The notes below the pieces were generated by a model. It saw only the letters and a program-made list of their open reading frames with translations. It ran no database searches and had not been told where the DNA came from. Positions 25,728 to 33,829 of a DNA stretch of 64,000 nucleotides are shown piece after piece. How positions within the stretch are numbered: the stretch's first letter is position 1; the number at the start of each line of letters is the position of its first letter. Position numbers and translations under genes: made by a program. Source of the stretch: Sphingomonas sp. R-74633 (GTDB lineage: Bacteria; Pseudomonadota; Alphaproteobacteria; Sphingomonadales; Sphingomonadaceae); contig NZ_JACCFG010000006.1 in the NCBI RefSeq assembly GCF_013416555.1, forward strand, positions 248,001 through 312,000. Reading direction: 5' to 3'.

Positions 25728-26030
25728 TCAGCCCTCCTTCGATGCCGGCTTGCCGCCGGTCGCGGGGGCGGGGCCGGGCTGAACGGCTGGCGGCGCTGCG
25801 GCCGTCGCCGAGCGCGCGGCAAGGATGCGGGTGCAGGCCGCGGTCGCCGCCGCCGCGCCCGACATCGCCGATTGCTGGTGCCGGTGGACCGCGCCGTGCA
25901 GCAGCACCCCCAGCGCCTGGGCGGCGACGAGATCGACCATCGCCTGCGCGCTGGCAGGTGCCTGGCCGAGGACCAGCGTGCTTGTCGCGGCGACCGAATC
26001 GACGACCTGCGCGTTTATCGTTGAGCTCAT
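25728..26030 (-). CDS. Fourth RebB-family R-body protein (divergent)
   Basis: A 100-aa protein. Residues 1-70 follow the RebB pattern (INAQVVDSVAATSTLVLGQAP, then HQQSAMSGAAAATAA matching the AQQQ..TAQAATT block), while the last 30 residues are a Pro/Ala-rich extension ending GGKPASKEG. ATG at 26030 is chosen over an in-frame ATG at 26048. It is 25 bp from the upstream rebB copy and 3 bp from the next gene. The added tail distinguishes it from its paralogues. Confidence 0.72.
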   Translation of the reverse strand: MSSTINAQVVDSVAATSTLVLGQAPASAQAMVDLVAAQALGVLLHGAVHRHQQSAMSGAAAATAACTRILAARSATAAAPPAVQPGPAPATGGKPASKEG

Positions 26031-26055
26031 GCGCGTGCTCCTGGGCAAAGCGGGT

Positions 26056-26325
26056 TCACGCCGAGAAAATGTCCTTCGTCACGACACCGGTCGACGCGGT
26101 GTCGAGCGAATAGAGCGTCGCCACGCCCATCGTCGTCGCCGCCTGGGCCGTGACATAGGACTGCTGCTGGGCATTGGTGGCGTTGTGCGCCGCATTGGCC
26201 AGCGCCTGGGCGGTCGCCTGGTAGAGATTGCCGAGCGCGATCGCCGGCGCGTCGCCGAGCACCTTCACATTGGCCTGGGTGACGCTGTCGGTGATCTGAT
26301 CGTTCACCGCGGTGGGGAATGCCAT
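26056..26325 (-). CDS. rebB: RebB-family R-body structural protein, copy C
   Basis: An 89-aa protein of the RebB family, the subunit of refractile bodies (R bodies), insoluble protein ribbons that coil in the cytoplasm and telescope out on a trigger such as low pH. The whole protein is the RebB domain: MAFPTAVNDQITDSVTQAN, VLGDAPAIALGNLYQATAQA, LANAAHNATNAQQQS and TAQAATTMGVATLYSL. AAGGAGAAGAACC precedes its ATG. It is very similar to copy B just upstream, including at the DNA level, pointing to tandem duplication. Confidence 0.88.
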   Translation of the reverse strand: MAFPTAVNDQITDSVTQANVKVLGDAPAIALGNLYQATAQALANAAHNATNAQQQSYVTAQAATTMGVATLYSLDTASTGVVTKDIFSA

Positions 26326-26345
26326 GGTTCTTCTCCTTGGTTGGC

Positions 26346-26639
26346 TCAGGCTGCGGGCGTGACGAGGCGCGAGCCGTGGAGCAGGTCGGACACGTCGACG
26401 CCATCGACCGCGCCGATGAGCGAATAGAGCGTGGTCACGCCCATGGTGGTCGCCGCCTGCGCGGTGACCCAGCTCTGCTGCTGCGCGGTGGTGGCGTTGT
26501 GCGCGGCGTTGGACAGCGCCTGCGAGGTGGCGACGAACAGATTGCCCATCGCGATCGCCGGAGCGTCGCCCAGCACCTTGGTGTTCGCCTGCGTCACCGA
26601 ATCGGTGATCTGGCTGTTTACGGCCGTGGGGAATGCCAT
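26346..26639 (-). CDS. rebB: RebB-family R-body structural protein, copy B
   Basis: A 97-aa RebB-family protein beginning MAFPTAVNSQITDSVTQAN, with DAPAIAMGNLFVATSQALS, HNATTAQQQSWVTAQAATT and MGVTTLYSL. Compared with copy C it has a longer C-terminus (VDVSDLLHGSRLVTPAA). ATG at 26639 follows GGAAAGGAAGCTCCC. R-body loci usually hold several RebB-like genes because the ribbon is built from more than one paralogue. It is the second gene of the operon. Confidence 0.88.
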   Translation of the reverse strand: MAFPTAVNSQITDSVTQANTKVLGDAPAIAMGNLFVATSQALSNAAHNATTAQQQSWVTAQAATTMGVTTLYSLIGAVDGVDVSDLLHGSRLVTPAA

Positions 26640-26670
26640 GGGAGCTTCCTTTCCTGTGGGGCTTGAAGGA

Positions 26671-26937
26671 TCAGGCCTCGAGAGGCGCTGAGGGGACGAC
26701 CGGTCCGGCGGCCGCCGCGGCATAGAGCGCGGTGATGCCGGTCACCGTTGCTGCCTGGGCGAGCATGAACTGCTGTTGCTGGGCATGGACGCTGGCAAAG
26801 CCCGCCTGGGCGAGTGCCTGCGCACTGGCCTGATAAAGCTGCGCCAGGGTGAGCCCCGGCGCGCTGCCGAGCGCGGTGACGCTGGTCTGGGTGATGGCAT
26901 CGGTGATCTGGCCGTTGACCATCGTGACGTCTGCCAT
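26671..26937 (-). CDS. RebB-family R-body structural protein, copy A (first gene)
   Basis: An 88-aa RebB-family protein and the first gene of the operon. It shares the QITDAITQTSVTALGSAPG, LAQLYQASAQALAQAG and AQQQQFMLAQAATVTGITAL segments with copies B and C but is more diverged, with an Ala/Pro C-terminus. ATG at 26937 (MADVTMVNGQITD) is preferred over the in-frame ATG at 26988, because a GGGGAGGATCG ribosome site lies just before it. The next gene starts 31 bp downstream. Confidence 0.82.
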   Translation of the reverse strand: MADVTMVNGQITDAITQTSVTALGSAPGLTLAQLYQASAQALAQAGFASVHAQQQQFMLAQAATVTGITALYAAAAAGPVVPSAPLEA

Positions 26938-27203
26938 GTCGATCCTCCCCGGGGCGTGTGTTGCGGACGCGGCAATGCGGCCCGCCAAATGGCGGTCAAA
27001 ATCAAGAGCGTGAAAAATAAACTTTAGTTCAGAGTAAGTAGCGACTCACCGCAAAGTAAGTTGCGATAGCGAAATTATTCCGGGGTGGAAAATTTGCAAG
27101 CAGGATTATGTAATTGACGCGCTGTTCATCTAGTTGTGCTGAATATCGCCATTTCGGTGTAAATAGTTCATCAAATCGTCATCATGCGAACGCGCAAAGC
27201 AAA
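26938..27203 (-). promoter_or_regulatory. AT-rich control region of the R-body operon
   Basis: This stretch has no gene. GC content over 27001-27180 is about 40% by my count, far below its surroundings. It holds two near-identical direct repeats, AGTAAGTAGCGA (27033-27044) and AGTAAGTTGCGA (27055-27066), spaced 22 bp apart so they lie on the same DNA face, and a small CCGCC-AAAT-GGCGG hairpin (26982-26995) in the presumed leader. These fit sites for an activator or response regulator. A definite -35/-10 pair is not clear to me. Confidence 0.5.
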
Positions 27204-27240
27204 GGGCGCCCGGACATGGTCCGGACGCCCCTTTTCCTTT
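27204..27240. terminator. Terminator after the M13 peptidase gene
   Basis: A 12-bp stem (GGGCGCCCGGAC / GTCCGGACGCCC, one mismatch) with a 3-base loop at 27204-27230, flanked by TTTTCC on the right and AAAGC on the left. It lies 22 bp after the peptidase stop and can terminate from either side. Confidence 0.75.
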
Positions 27241-27252
27241 TGCCGTACAGAC

Positions 27253-29280
27253 TTACCAGACGTGGACACGCTCTTCCGGCGGAAGGTAGAGCTTGTCGCC
27301 GGGCTTTACCGCGAAGGCGCGGTACCATTCGTCCATGTTCCGGACGATGCCGTTGACGCGGTATTCCTCGGGGCTGTGCGGGTTGGAGAGCAACTGGGCG
27401 CGCAGCGCGCCTTCGCGGGCCTTGCCCTGCCAGCTCTGCGCATAGGCGATGAAGAAGCGCTGGTCGCCGGTATAGCCGTCGATCACCGCCGGCTCGCCGT
27501 GGCGCGAGACATAGCGGCGATAGGCCGCGTACGCCGCCTCGAGCCCGCCAAGGTCACCGAGATTCTCGCCCAGCGTGAGCTGGCCCTTGATGTGGACGCC
27601 GGGGATCGGCTCGTAGCTGTCGAACTGCTTGACCAGCGCCTGGGCATGGGCGGTGTAGCGCGTGGCGGACTCCGCGGTCCACCAGTCACGCAGCTTGCCG
27701 CTGGCGTCGTACTGGCGGCCTTCGTCGTCGAAGCCGTGGCCCATTTCATGGCCGATCGTCGCGCCGGTCTCGCCATAGTTCACCGCGGGGTCTGCCGCCG
27801 GATCGAAGAAGGGCGGCTGGAGCTGCGCGGCGGGGAAGGTGACCTGGTTGAGGACCGGGTCGTAATAGGCGTTCACCGTCTGCGGGGTCATGTCCCACAG
27901 GCTGCGGTCGACCGGCTTGCCGAGGCGGGAGAGCTGGAGCTTCCACTCGAACGTGTCCGAGGCGAGGTCGTTGGTGAGCGGATCGGTGCGGCTGACCTGC
28001 ATCGACGAATAGTCGATATATTTGACCGGGCCGCCGAGGCGCGGATCGAAGGCGGCGAGCTTGGCGAGCGCTTCCTTGCGGGTCGGCGCGTCCATCCATT
28101 TGGCGGCGTTGATCTTGTCGGCATAAGCGGCGCGCAGATCCTCGACCAACTCATTGGCCTGGGTCGCGGCTTCCTTGGTCCAGTGGCGCTCGGCGTAGAT
28201 CTTGCCGATCGCCTCGCCCAGGCTGCCGTCGAGTAGCCGCACGCCGCGCTTCCAGCGCGGGGCCTGTTCCTTCACGTCCTGCAGGGTGCGGCTGTAGAAA
28301 TCGAAGCGCGCATCGTCGAACGCCTTGGGCAGATAGGCGGCGTGATCGCTGACGAAGCGATAGGCGAGCCAGTCCTTCCAGGTGGCGAGCGGGACGTCGG
28401 CCATGCGCTTGCCCGCGGCGGTGACCGCGGTGGTCTCGCGGACGACGACGGTGGGCATGTTGCCCAAGCCCATATGCTGAAGCGTGGCGTCCCAATCGAA
28501 TTCGGGCGCGAGCTTCGCCAGTTGTGCGCGCGACATCGGGTTGTAGGTCTTTTGCGGATCGCGGCGCGCCTCGGGCGTCCACTGGTCCTGCGCCAGTCGG
28601 GTCTCGAGCGCGAGGATCGCGTCGGCCTTGGCTTCGGCATCGGCGATGCCGGCGAGCTGCTGGATCTTCACGACATAGGCGCGATAGGCCTTGCGGATCG
28701 CGACATATTTCTCGCCGTCGAGCAGATAATAGTCGCGGGTCGGCAGGCCGAGGCGGCTCTGGCCGGCCATCACGGTGTATTGCGTGGGGTTCTTCTCGTC
28801 GGCCGAGATACCTATGCCGATCGGCGCGGCATAGCCGGGCTCGGCCATCAGCAGGTTGAGCGCCTGGCGATTGTTCACTGCGGCGATGCGGGCGAGATAG
28901 GGCTTGAGCGGCGCGGCGCCACGCGCCTCGATCCCGGCCTCGTCCATCCAGGCGCCGTAGAAGTCCGCGACCTGGCGCATGATCGGATCGGCGGGATTGG
29001 CGCCGCCATCCTCGACCAGCTTGCGAACTTCGATCTCGGTCTCATCGGGCAGGTCGTAATTATAGCCGGCGCGCGACTTGTCGGGCGCGATCGCGGCGTC
29101 GCGCAGCCAGGTCCCCTCGGCGAAGCGGAAGAAGTCGTCGCCGGGCTTCACGGTCTTGTCCATCGTCGCATTATCGACGCCCCAGCTGCCGTATTTGGGC
29201 TTGGGCGCCGTGGTCTGGGCCAGGGCGGGAAGCGAGGTGCCGAGCAGCAGCGCGGCGGCGGCGAGACGAGTGAGTCGCAT
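27253..29280 (-). CDS. M13-family (neprilysin/PepO-like) zinc metallopeptidase
   Basis: A 675-aa exported peptidase. MRLTRLAAAALLLGTSLPA is a signal peptide, so it acts in the periplasm or outside. The zinc motif HEMGH is at residues 511-515 (GATIGHEMGHGFDDEGR) and the third ligand Glu572 lies in GENLGDLGG. Family members cut small peptides. ATG at 29280 is used because the upstream in-frame ATG at 29316 precedes a non-signal stretch. It stands alone with its own terminator. Confidence 0.93.
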   Translation of the reverse strand: MRLTRLAAAALLLGTSLPALAQTTAPKPKYGSWGVDNATMDKTVKPGDDFFRFAEGTWLRDAAIAPDKSRAGYNYDLPDETEIEVRKLVEDGGANPADPIMRQVADFYGAWMDEAGIEARGAAPLKPYLARIAAVNNRQALNLLMAEPGYAAPIGIGISADEKNPTQYTVMAGQSRLGLPTRDYYLLDGEKYVAIRKAYRAYVVKIQQLAGIADAEAKADAILALETRLAQDQWTPEARRDPQKTYNPMSRAQLAKLAPEFDWDATLQHMGLGNMPTVVVRETTAVTAAGKRMADVPLATWKDWLAYRFVSDHAAYLPKAFDDARFDFYSRTLQDVKEQAPRWKRGVRLLDGSLGEAIGKIYAERHWTKEAATQANELVEDLRAAYADKINAAKWMDAPTRKEALAKLAAFDPRLGGPVKYIDYSSMQVSRTDPLTNDLASDTFEWKLQLSRLGKPVDRSLWDMTPQTVNAYYDPVLNQVTFPAAQLQPPFFDPAADPAVNYGETGATIGHEMGHGFDDEGRQYDASGKLRDWWTAESATRYTAHAQALVKQFDSYEPIPGVHIKGQLTLGENLGDLGGLEAAYAAYRRYVSRHGEPAVIDGYTGDQRFFIAYAQSWQGKAREGALRAQLLSNPHSPEEYRVNGIVRNMDEWYRAFAVKPGDKLYLPPEERVHVW

Positions 29281-29345
29281 GTGGGGAAACCTCCGGGTGA
29301 TACGCTGGGCTAACACGCCGGGGGAGGGGGCTGCAATCCGAGCGG

Positions 29346-30248
29346 CTAGAAGGCGAACCGGCGAATATGCGCGCGCGCCAGCCGCGCGTCGGCGACCGAA
29401 TAATAGAGGTAGAGGAGATCGCCCGTCGCGATGATCGAGGCGGCGAAGGCGATGTCGGTCATCCCGCGCTCGGGCTGGGGCGGCGGGACGATCAGCGGCT
29501 CGATGCAGCGATCGACGACGCGGTCATAGTCGGCGTCGAACGCGACCCAGCCGATCCGCCAGCGCGCATCGCGCGTCGCGCCATTGTAGAACATCACCGG
29601 CCGCTCCTTGTCGGTGGTGAGCAGCGGGCCGGTGGAAAGGTGCCAGCTGTCCCACGCATGTTCGCGCACGCTGAACGGGTGCGGCTGCTCGTGCCATGGC
29701 CCGCAGGCGCCGTCGCCGATGGCGAGGCCGATCCGCGAGGCGTCGCGATAGGCATATTCGTAGAATAGCCGCCAGCCGCCATCGGCGGTGCGGTCGATCG
29801 TCGCTTCCTTGGTGTTGCCGCTGGTCTTGGTCGAGGCGAGCGCGATGCCGCGCTTCTCGAGATGATGCATATCGGGGCCGTCGGCGAGCATCAGCCGGCC
29901 GGTCGAGCCGTCGGCATCGACGCCGGTATAATAGACGAGGGTGCGATCACCGTCGGTCAGCAAGGTAGGGTCTTCGCAACCGCCCGGGTCGAGGCCGCCC
30001 GTGCCGGGGGCGATCACCGGCGCCTCGCCGAGCGTGAAGTGCAGCCCGTCGGGGCTCTCGGCATACCAGATGCTGCCGGTGGTCGGGTGCGGTGCGCCGG
30101 GCGGAGGCACGATGCGCGCGAGCATGCCGTACCGGCCGTCGTCCAGCTGCCAGACATAGGGGCTCATCAGCGCGCTGCCGGCGAGCGCGTGGGGCAGGTC
30201 GACCGTCACGGCCTCGATCTTCTCGACCGTGAAATCGAGCTGCGTCAT
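29346..30248 (-). CDS. GH130-like glycoside phosphorylase/hydrolase
   Basis: A 300-aa five-bladed propeller enzyme resembling glycoside hydrolase family 130 (mannosyl-glycoside phosphorylases and beta-mannosidases). The GGCEDPTLL motif, with the family acidic pair, is at about residue 90, followed by TLVYYTGVDADG, SGNTKEATIDR and WRLFYEYAYRD. There is no signal peptide, so the enzyme is cytoplasmic. Its ATG overlaps the SDR stop (ATGA at 30245-30248), pairing it with a dehydrogenase for sugar use. GH43-type enzymes are an alternative. Confidence 0.65.
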   Translation of the reverse strand: MTQLDFTVEKIEAVTVDLPHALAGSALMSPYVWQLDDGRYGMLARIVPPPGAPHPTTGSIWYAESPDGLHFTLGEAPVIAPGTGGLDPGGCEDPTLLTDGDRTLVYYTGVDADGSTGRLMLADGPDMHHLEKRGIALASTKTSGNTKEATIDRTADGGWRLFYEYAYRDASRIGLAIGDGACGPWHEQPHPFSVREHAWDSWHLSTGPLLTTDKERPVMFYNGATRDARWRIGWVAFDADYDRVVDRCIEPLIVPPPQPERGMTDIAFAASIIATGDLLYLYYSVADARLARAHIRRFAF

Positions 30249-31024
30249 GCGCCCTGGGCGAGCAGGAGCGACAAGGCGCCGTCGATGGTGAGCGTGGCGC
30301 CGTTGATGTAGCGCGCGTCGGGCGAGGCGAGGAAGGCGACGAGTGCGGCGACTTCCTCGGCAGTGCCGGCGCGGCCGGCGGGGACGTTCGCCTCGACCGA
30401 GCGGCGATAGGCGGTATCCTCGACCGCGCGGGCGTTCATCGGGGTGAGGATCATGCCTGGCGCGACGCTGTTGACGGTGATCCCATGCGGCGCCTCCTCG
30501 AGCGCCATTGTCTCGGTGAGCGACTTCACTCCGGCCTTGGCCGCGCAATAGTCCGCCCCGCCGGCGCGGACGTCGACCGCGTGGATCGAGGAGATGTTGA
30601 CGATGCTGCCGCCCTTGCCCTGCGCATGCGCATCGCGGACGAAGCGCCGCGAGGTGAGGAACACGCCGTCGAGATCGGTGGCGAACATGCGGTGCCACTG
30701 GTCGAGGCCCATTTCCGCGACGGGCTTGCCGACCATGTTGAGCCCTGCCGAATTGACCAGGCAGGTGATCGGGCCGAGCGCCGCCACGGCGGCGTCGAAC
30801 GCAGCCTCGACAGCGGCTTCGCTGCCGACATCGGCCTGGACCTGCGCGGCGCGGCGCCCGGCGTCGGTCACGCCTTTGGCGGTTTCCGCCGCCGCGGCGG
30901 CGTCGTGATAATAGAGGATGGCGACATCCCAGCCGGCCCGGGCCAGCGCAATGGCGCTCGCCCGGCCTATCCCGGATTCGCCGCCCGTCACCAATGCCGC
31001 TCGGGAGATGCTCGATACTTCCAC
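30245..31024 (-). CDS. Short-chain dehydrogenase/reductase
   Basis: A 259-aa SDR with the classic cofactor motif TGGESGIGRASAIALA, NSAG at the central strand, the catalytic Ser in NISSIHAVDV and the YCAAK catalytic Tyr-Lys pair. The C-terminal FLASPDARYINGATLTIDGA is typical of glucose 1-dehydrogenase and 3-ketoacyl reductase relatives. Translational coupling with the GH130-like enzyme suggests a sugar substrate. Confidence 0.9.
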   Translation of the reverse strand: MEVSSISRAALVTGGESGIGRASAIALARAGWDVAILYYHDAAAAAETAKGVTDAGRRAAQVQADVGSEAAVEAAFDAAVAALGPITCLVNSAGLNMVGKPVAEMGLDQWHRMFATDLDGVFLTSRRFVRDAHAQGKGGSIVNISSIHAVDVRAGGADYCAAKAGVKSLTETMALEEAPHGITVNSVAPGMILTPMNARAVEDTAYRRSVEANVPAGRAGTAEEVAALVAFLASPDARYINGATLTIDGALSLLLAQGA

Positions 31025-31123
31025 GCACCGCTAAACCGGCGCGCCGGCGATTGGCTCCGTTACAAATAGTTCACGCTGGGCCGAGCCTGCGCGTCGCTCG
31101 GCGTTGTTCCCCGGACGCGAAAA

Positions 31124-31150
31124 GGGCGCCCGGGTTTCCCCGGACGCCCC
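31124..31150. terminator. Terminator after glnA
   Basis: GGGCGCCCGGG - TTT - CCCGGACGCCC (one mismatch) at 31124-31150, flanked by TTTTC on each side. It lies 26 bp after the glutamine synthetase stop and has the same sequence style as the terminator at 27204. Confidence 0.78.
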
Positions 31151-31176
31151 TTTTCTTTGCCCGAAGGTCGGTGCGC

Positions 31177-32589
31177 TTAGGCGCTGTAGTACATGTCGTA
31201 CTCGACCGGCGACGGGGTCATTTCCCAGCGGGCGACATCGCCGCGCTTGATCTCGACATAGGCCGCGATCTGGTCCTTGGTGAACACGTCGCCCTTGAGC
31301 AGGAAGTCCATATCGGCTTCCAGGCTGTCGAGCGCCTCGCGGAGCGAACCGCAGACGGTCGGGACCTGCTCGAGCTCTGCCGGCGGCAGGTCGTACAGGT
31401 TCTTGTCCATCGGGTCGCCCGGGTGAATCTTGTTCTGGATGCCGTCGAGGCCGGCCATCAGCAGCGCTGCGTAGCAGAGATACGGATTGGCCAGCGCGTC
31501 CGGGAAGCGGAACTCGACGCGCTTCGCCTTGGTGCCCGCACCATAGGGGATGCGGCACGAGGCCGAGCGGTTGCGCGACGAATAAGCGAGGAGCACCGGC
31601 GCCTCATAGCCCGGCACCAGGCGCTTGTAGCTGTTGGTGGTCGGGTTGGTGAAGGCGTTGAGCGCCTTGGCATGCTTGATCACGCCGCCGATGAAATAGA
31701 GGCACGCGTCCGACAGGCCGGCATAGCCATTGCCCGCGAAGGTGTTGGCGCCCTTTTCCCAGATCGAGATGTGGGTGTGCATGCCCGAGCCGTTATCTTC
31801 CTTGATCGGCTTCGGCATGAAGGTCGCGGTCTTGCCATAGGCATGCGCGACCTGGTGCACGACATACTTGTAGATCTGCATGCGGTCGGCGGTCTGGACC
31901 AGCGTGCCATAGGTCAGGCCGAGCTCGTGCTGCGCGGCGGCGACTTCGTGGTGATGCTTGTCGCAGGGCAGGCCCATTTCGAGCATCGTCGCGACCATCT
32001 CGCCGCGGATGTCGACGGCCGAGTCGACCGGTGCGACGGGGAAATAGCCGCCCTTGGCGCGCGGACGGTGGCCGAGGTTGCCGGCCTCATATTCCTTGCC
32101 CGAATTGCCCGGCAGCTCGATGTCGTCGATCGCGTAGTACGAGGTCGAGTAGCTGTTCTCGAAGCGGACGTCGTCGAACATGAAGAACTCGGCTTCGGGG
32201 CCGACATAGACAGTGTCGCCGATGCCGAGCGACTTGAGATACGCTTCCGAGCGCTTCGCGGTCGAGCGCGGATCGCGCGAATAGAGCTCGCCGGTCGATG
32301 GCTCGACGATGTCGCAGACCAGGATCAGCATCGGCGTGGCCGAGAACGGATCGATCCAGACGGCGTCGAGATCCGGCTTGAGGATCATGTCGGACTCGTT
32401 GATCGCCTTCCAGCCCTCGATCGACGAACCGTCGAACATCAGGCCGTCGGTCAGCTCGTCGTCACCGATCACCGAAGCGACCATGGTGAGGTGCTGCCAC
32501 TTGCCCTTGGGGTCGGTGAAACGCAGATCGATCCACTCGATCTCGTTCTCCTTGACCATCTTCAGAACGTCGCTGGCCGAATTCGCCAT
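31177..32589 (-). CDS. glnA: Glutamine synthetase type I
   Basis: A 470-aa GSI enzyme that makes glutamine from glutamate, ammonia and ATP in a dodecamer. Visible motifs are FDGSSIEGWKAINESDM, the PKPIKEDNGSGMHTHISIW active-site block and the adenylylation Tyr399 in KNLYDLPPAE, so activity should be regulated by GlnE. It lies downstream of glnB on the same strand, as in many alphaproteobacteria, and ends at a strong terminator. Confidence 0.96.
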   Translation of the reverse strand: MANSASDVLKMVKENEIEWIDLRFTDPKGKWQHLTMVASVIGDDELTDGLMFDGSSIEGWKAINESDMILKPDLDAVWIDPFSATPMLILVCDIVEPSTGELYSRDPRSTAKRSEAYLKSLGIGDTVYVGPEAEFFMFDDVRFENSYSTSYYAIDDIELPGNSGKEYEAGNLGHRPRAKGGYFPVAPVDSAVDIRGEMVATMLEMGLPCDKHHHEVAAAQHELGLTYGTLVQTADRMQIYKYVVHQVAHAYGKTATFMPKPIKEDNGSGMHTHISIWEKGANTFAGNGYAGLSDACLYFIGGVIKHAKALNAFTNPTTNSYKRLVPGYEAPVLLAYSSRNRSASCRIPYGAGTKAKRVEFRFPDALANPYLCYAALLMAGLDGIQNKIHPGDPMDKNLYDLPPAELEQVPTVCGSLREALDSLEADMDFLLKGDVFTKDQIAAYVEIKRGDVARWEMTPSPVEYDMYYSA

Positions 32590-32682
32590 TGTGTAAGCCC
32601 TTTCGCTCTCTTCGTTTTACCCGACGAATCGGGAAATAATGTTGCCCATTTGGGCGCTACATCGTCGTGATGTTGCGCCGCG

Positions 32683-33021
32683 TCAAATCGCGTTTTCGTT
32701 GCGCTCGCCGGTGCGGATGCGCAGCGCGGTCTCGACGGGGATCACGAAGATCTTGCCGTCGCCGATCCGGCCGGTCTGTGCCGCAGCAGCAACCGCTTCG
32801 ACCACGCGATCGGCAAGCGCGTCCTCGACCACTACTTCGAGCTTCACCTTGGGCAGGAAGTCCACGACGTACTCGGCTCCGCGATAGAGCTCGGTATGAC
32901 CCTTCTGACGGCCGAAACCCTTGGCTTCGGTGACGGTGATGCCGGAGACGCCCACTTCGTGGAGCGCTTCCTTCACTTCGTCGAGCTTGAACGGCTTGAT
33001 GATCGCTTCGATCTTTTTCAC
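32683..33021 (-). CDS. glnB: Nitrogen regulatory protein P-II
   Basis: A 112-aa P-II protein starting at GTG 33021 (VKKIEAIIKPFKLDEVKEAL), giving exactly the family length. The T-loop GHTELYRGAEYVVDFLP contains the uridylylation Tyr51, and the ATP-binding segment GDGKIFVIPVETALRIRTGE is intact. P-II senses 2-oxoglutarate and ATP and controls glutamine synthetase adenylylation and NtrBC. A sigma-54 promoter motif lies 44 bp upstream, and glnA is the next gene 93 bp downstream, so nitrogen limitation should induce both. Confidence 0.95.
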   Translation of the reverse strand: MKKIEAIIKPFKLDEVKEALHEVGVSGITVTEAKGFGRQKGHTELYRGAEYVVDFLPKVKLEVVVEDALADRVVEAVAAAAQTGRIGDGKIFVIPVETALRIRTGERNENAI

Positions 33022-33064
33022 GGTTTCCCCCGAGGCACATGAGGCTTGCCTATCCGCGCGTCTG

Positions 33065-33079
33065 GCAAGGTTCGTGCCA
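33065..33079 (-). promoter_or_regulatory. Sigma-54 promoter of glnB-glnA
   Basis: Reading leftwards, TGGCAC (33079-33074), five bases, TTGC (33068-33065) match the -24/-12 consensus with correct spacing, placing transcription start near 33053 and leaving a ~30-base leader before the GTG. A partly symmetric GGTGC-containing sequence at 33151-33166 is a weak candidate NtrC site about 80 bp upstream. Confidence 0.75.
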
Positions 33080-33278
33080 CGTGCAGACTCGGCGTGCCCT
33101 CTCGGATGCACGCGGCACAGGGCTTTCACAAGTGCCTATCATTTGGGCAGTGCGCTGCACGGTGCCGGATTTGGGGGCAGTGGCACATGTTGCGAGAGCG
33201 TAACGATCGACCGATCAGTCTGTTTGGGAACCGGAACGAACCCCATGCGTTGCATGCGCCAGCAAATGCGGGGTGAGC

Positions 33279-33506
33279 ATGCAGGTTTTGCCGATGGACC
33301 TGCCCGCCGAACTGCACAGGCGGAGCAGTGACGTGCCTGAAGGTGACGTGATCGTTGCCACGGGGCCGCTCGTCATCATGGCGCACGGCCTGCTGGCGCT
33401 TGCCCCCGAGGAACGCGCGGCGTTCTGGATCCATAGCGAGGCGGGCGACCTCGATGCAGCCGAAGCCGAGGAGCAGCTCGCGGGATGGTCGCAATTGCCG
33501 CATTGA
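33279..33506 (+). CDS. Small hypothetical protein (75 aa)
   Basis: A 75-aa acidic protein beginning MQVLPMDLPAELHRRSSD with one mildly hydrophobic segment (VIVATGPLVIMAHGLLALA). A GGGGTGAGC sequence lies before the ATG. Codon use is like its neighbours, but no family is recognised and it could be a chance reading frame. It is divergent from glnB. Confidence 0.45.
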   Translation: MQVLPMDLPAELHRRSSDVPEGDVIVATGPLVIMAHGLLALAPEERAAFWIHSEAGDLDAAEAEEQLAGWSQLPH

Positions 33507-33528
33507 TTGGTCAATCGCGACAGTAAAA

Positions 33529-33564
33529 CGCGTAATGTACAGATTATTTCTGTAATATTACGCG
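33529..33564. repeat. AT-rich long inverted repeat in a 323-bp gene-free gap
   Basis: The gap 33507-33829 contains no convincing gene. CGCGTAATGTACAG (33529-33542) and CTGTAATATTACGCG (33550-33564) form an imperfect 14-bp stem around ATTATTT. It lies just after the 75-aa gene and could end its transcript, or be a protein-binding palindrome. The rest of the gap is GC-rich and shows no further structure that I can support. Confidence 0.4.
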
Positions 33565-33829
33565 CGGCAAATAGTATCTGAAACGGGATAATATGTCGAA
33601 GAGTCCGATTGACTGGGCAGGGTATAGTGTAGTTCTTCGAGGTGCTTGCTCGAATCGTCCCCGCTCAACTGCGAAGACGGCAGGCGAATGAACCCCCGGC
33701 GGCGGCAAGGCCCAACTTCCTCCACCCGCCGCTCGCGCCCGCCCGGCTCCCCATCGCCGCTGGCGGGCGCACCCGTGTCCGGGCGGCCCGGACGGCTGCA
33801 GGCGCGGGAGTGGGCGGGGAGGGAAGCCC

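Noticed and set aside
33181..33193. Sigma-54 promoter TGGCAC-ATG-TTGC on the + strand
   Set aside because: The spacing between the two elements is 3 bp where 5 is needed; the minus-strand site at 33065-33079 has the right spacing.
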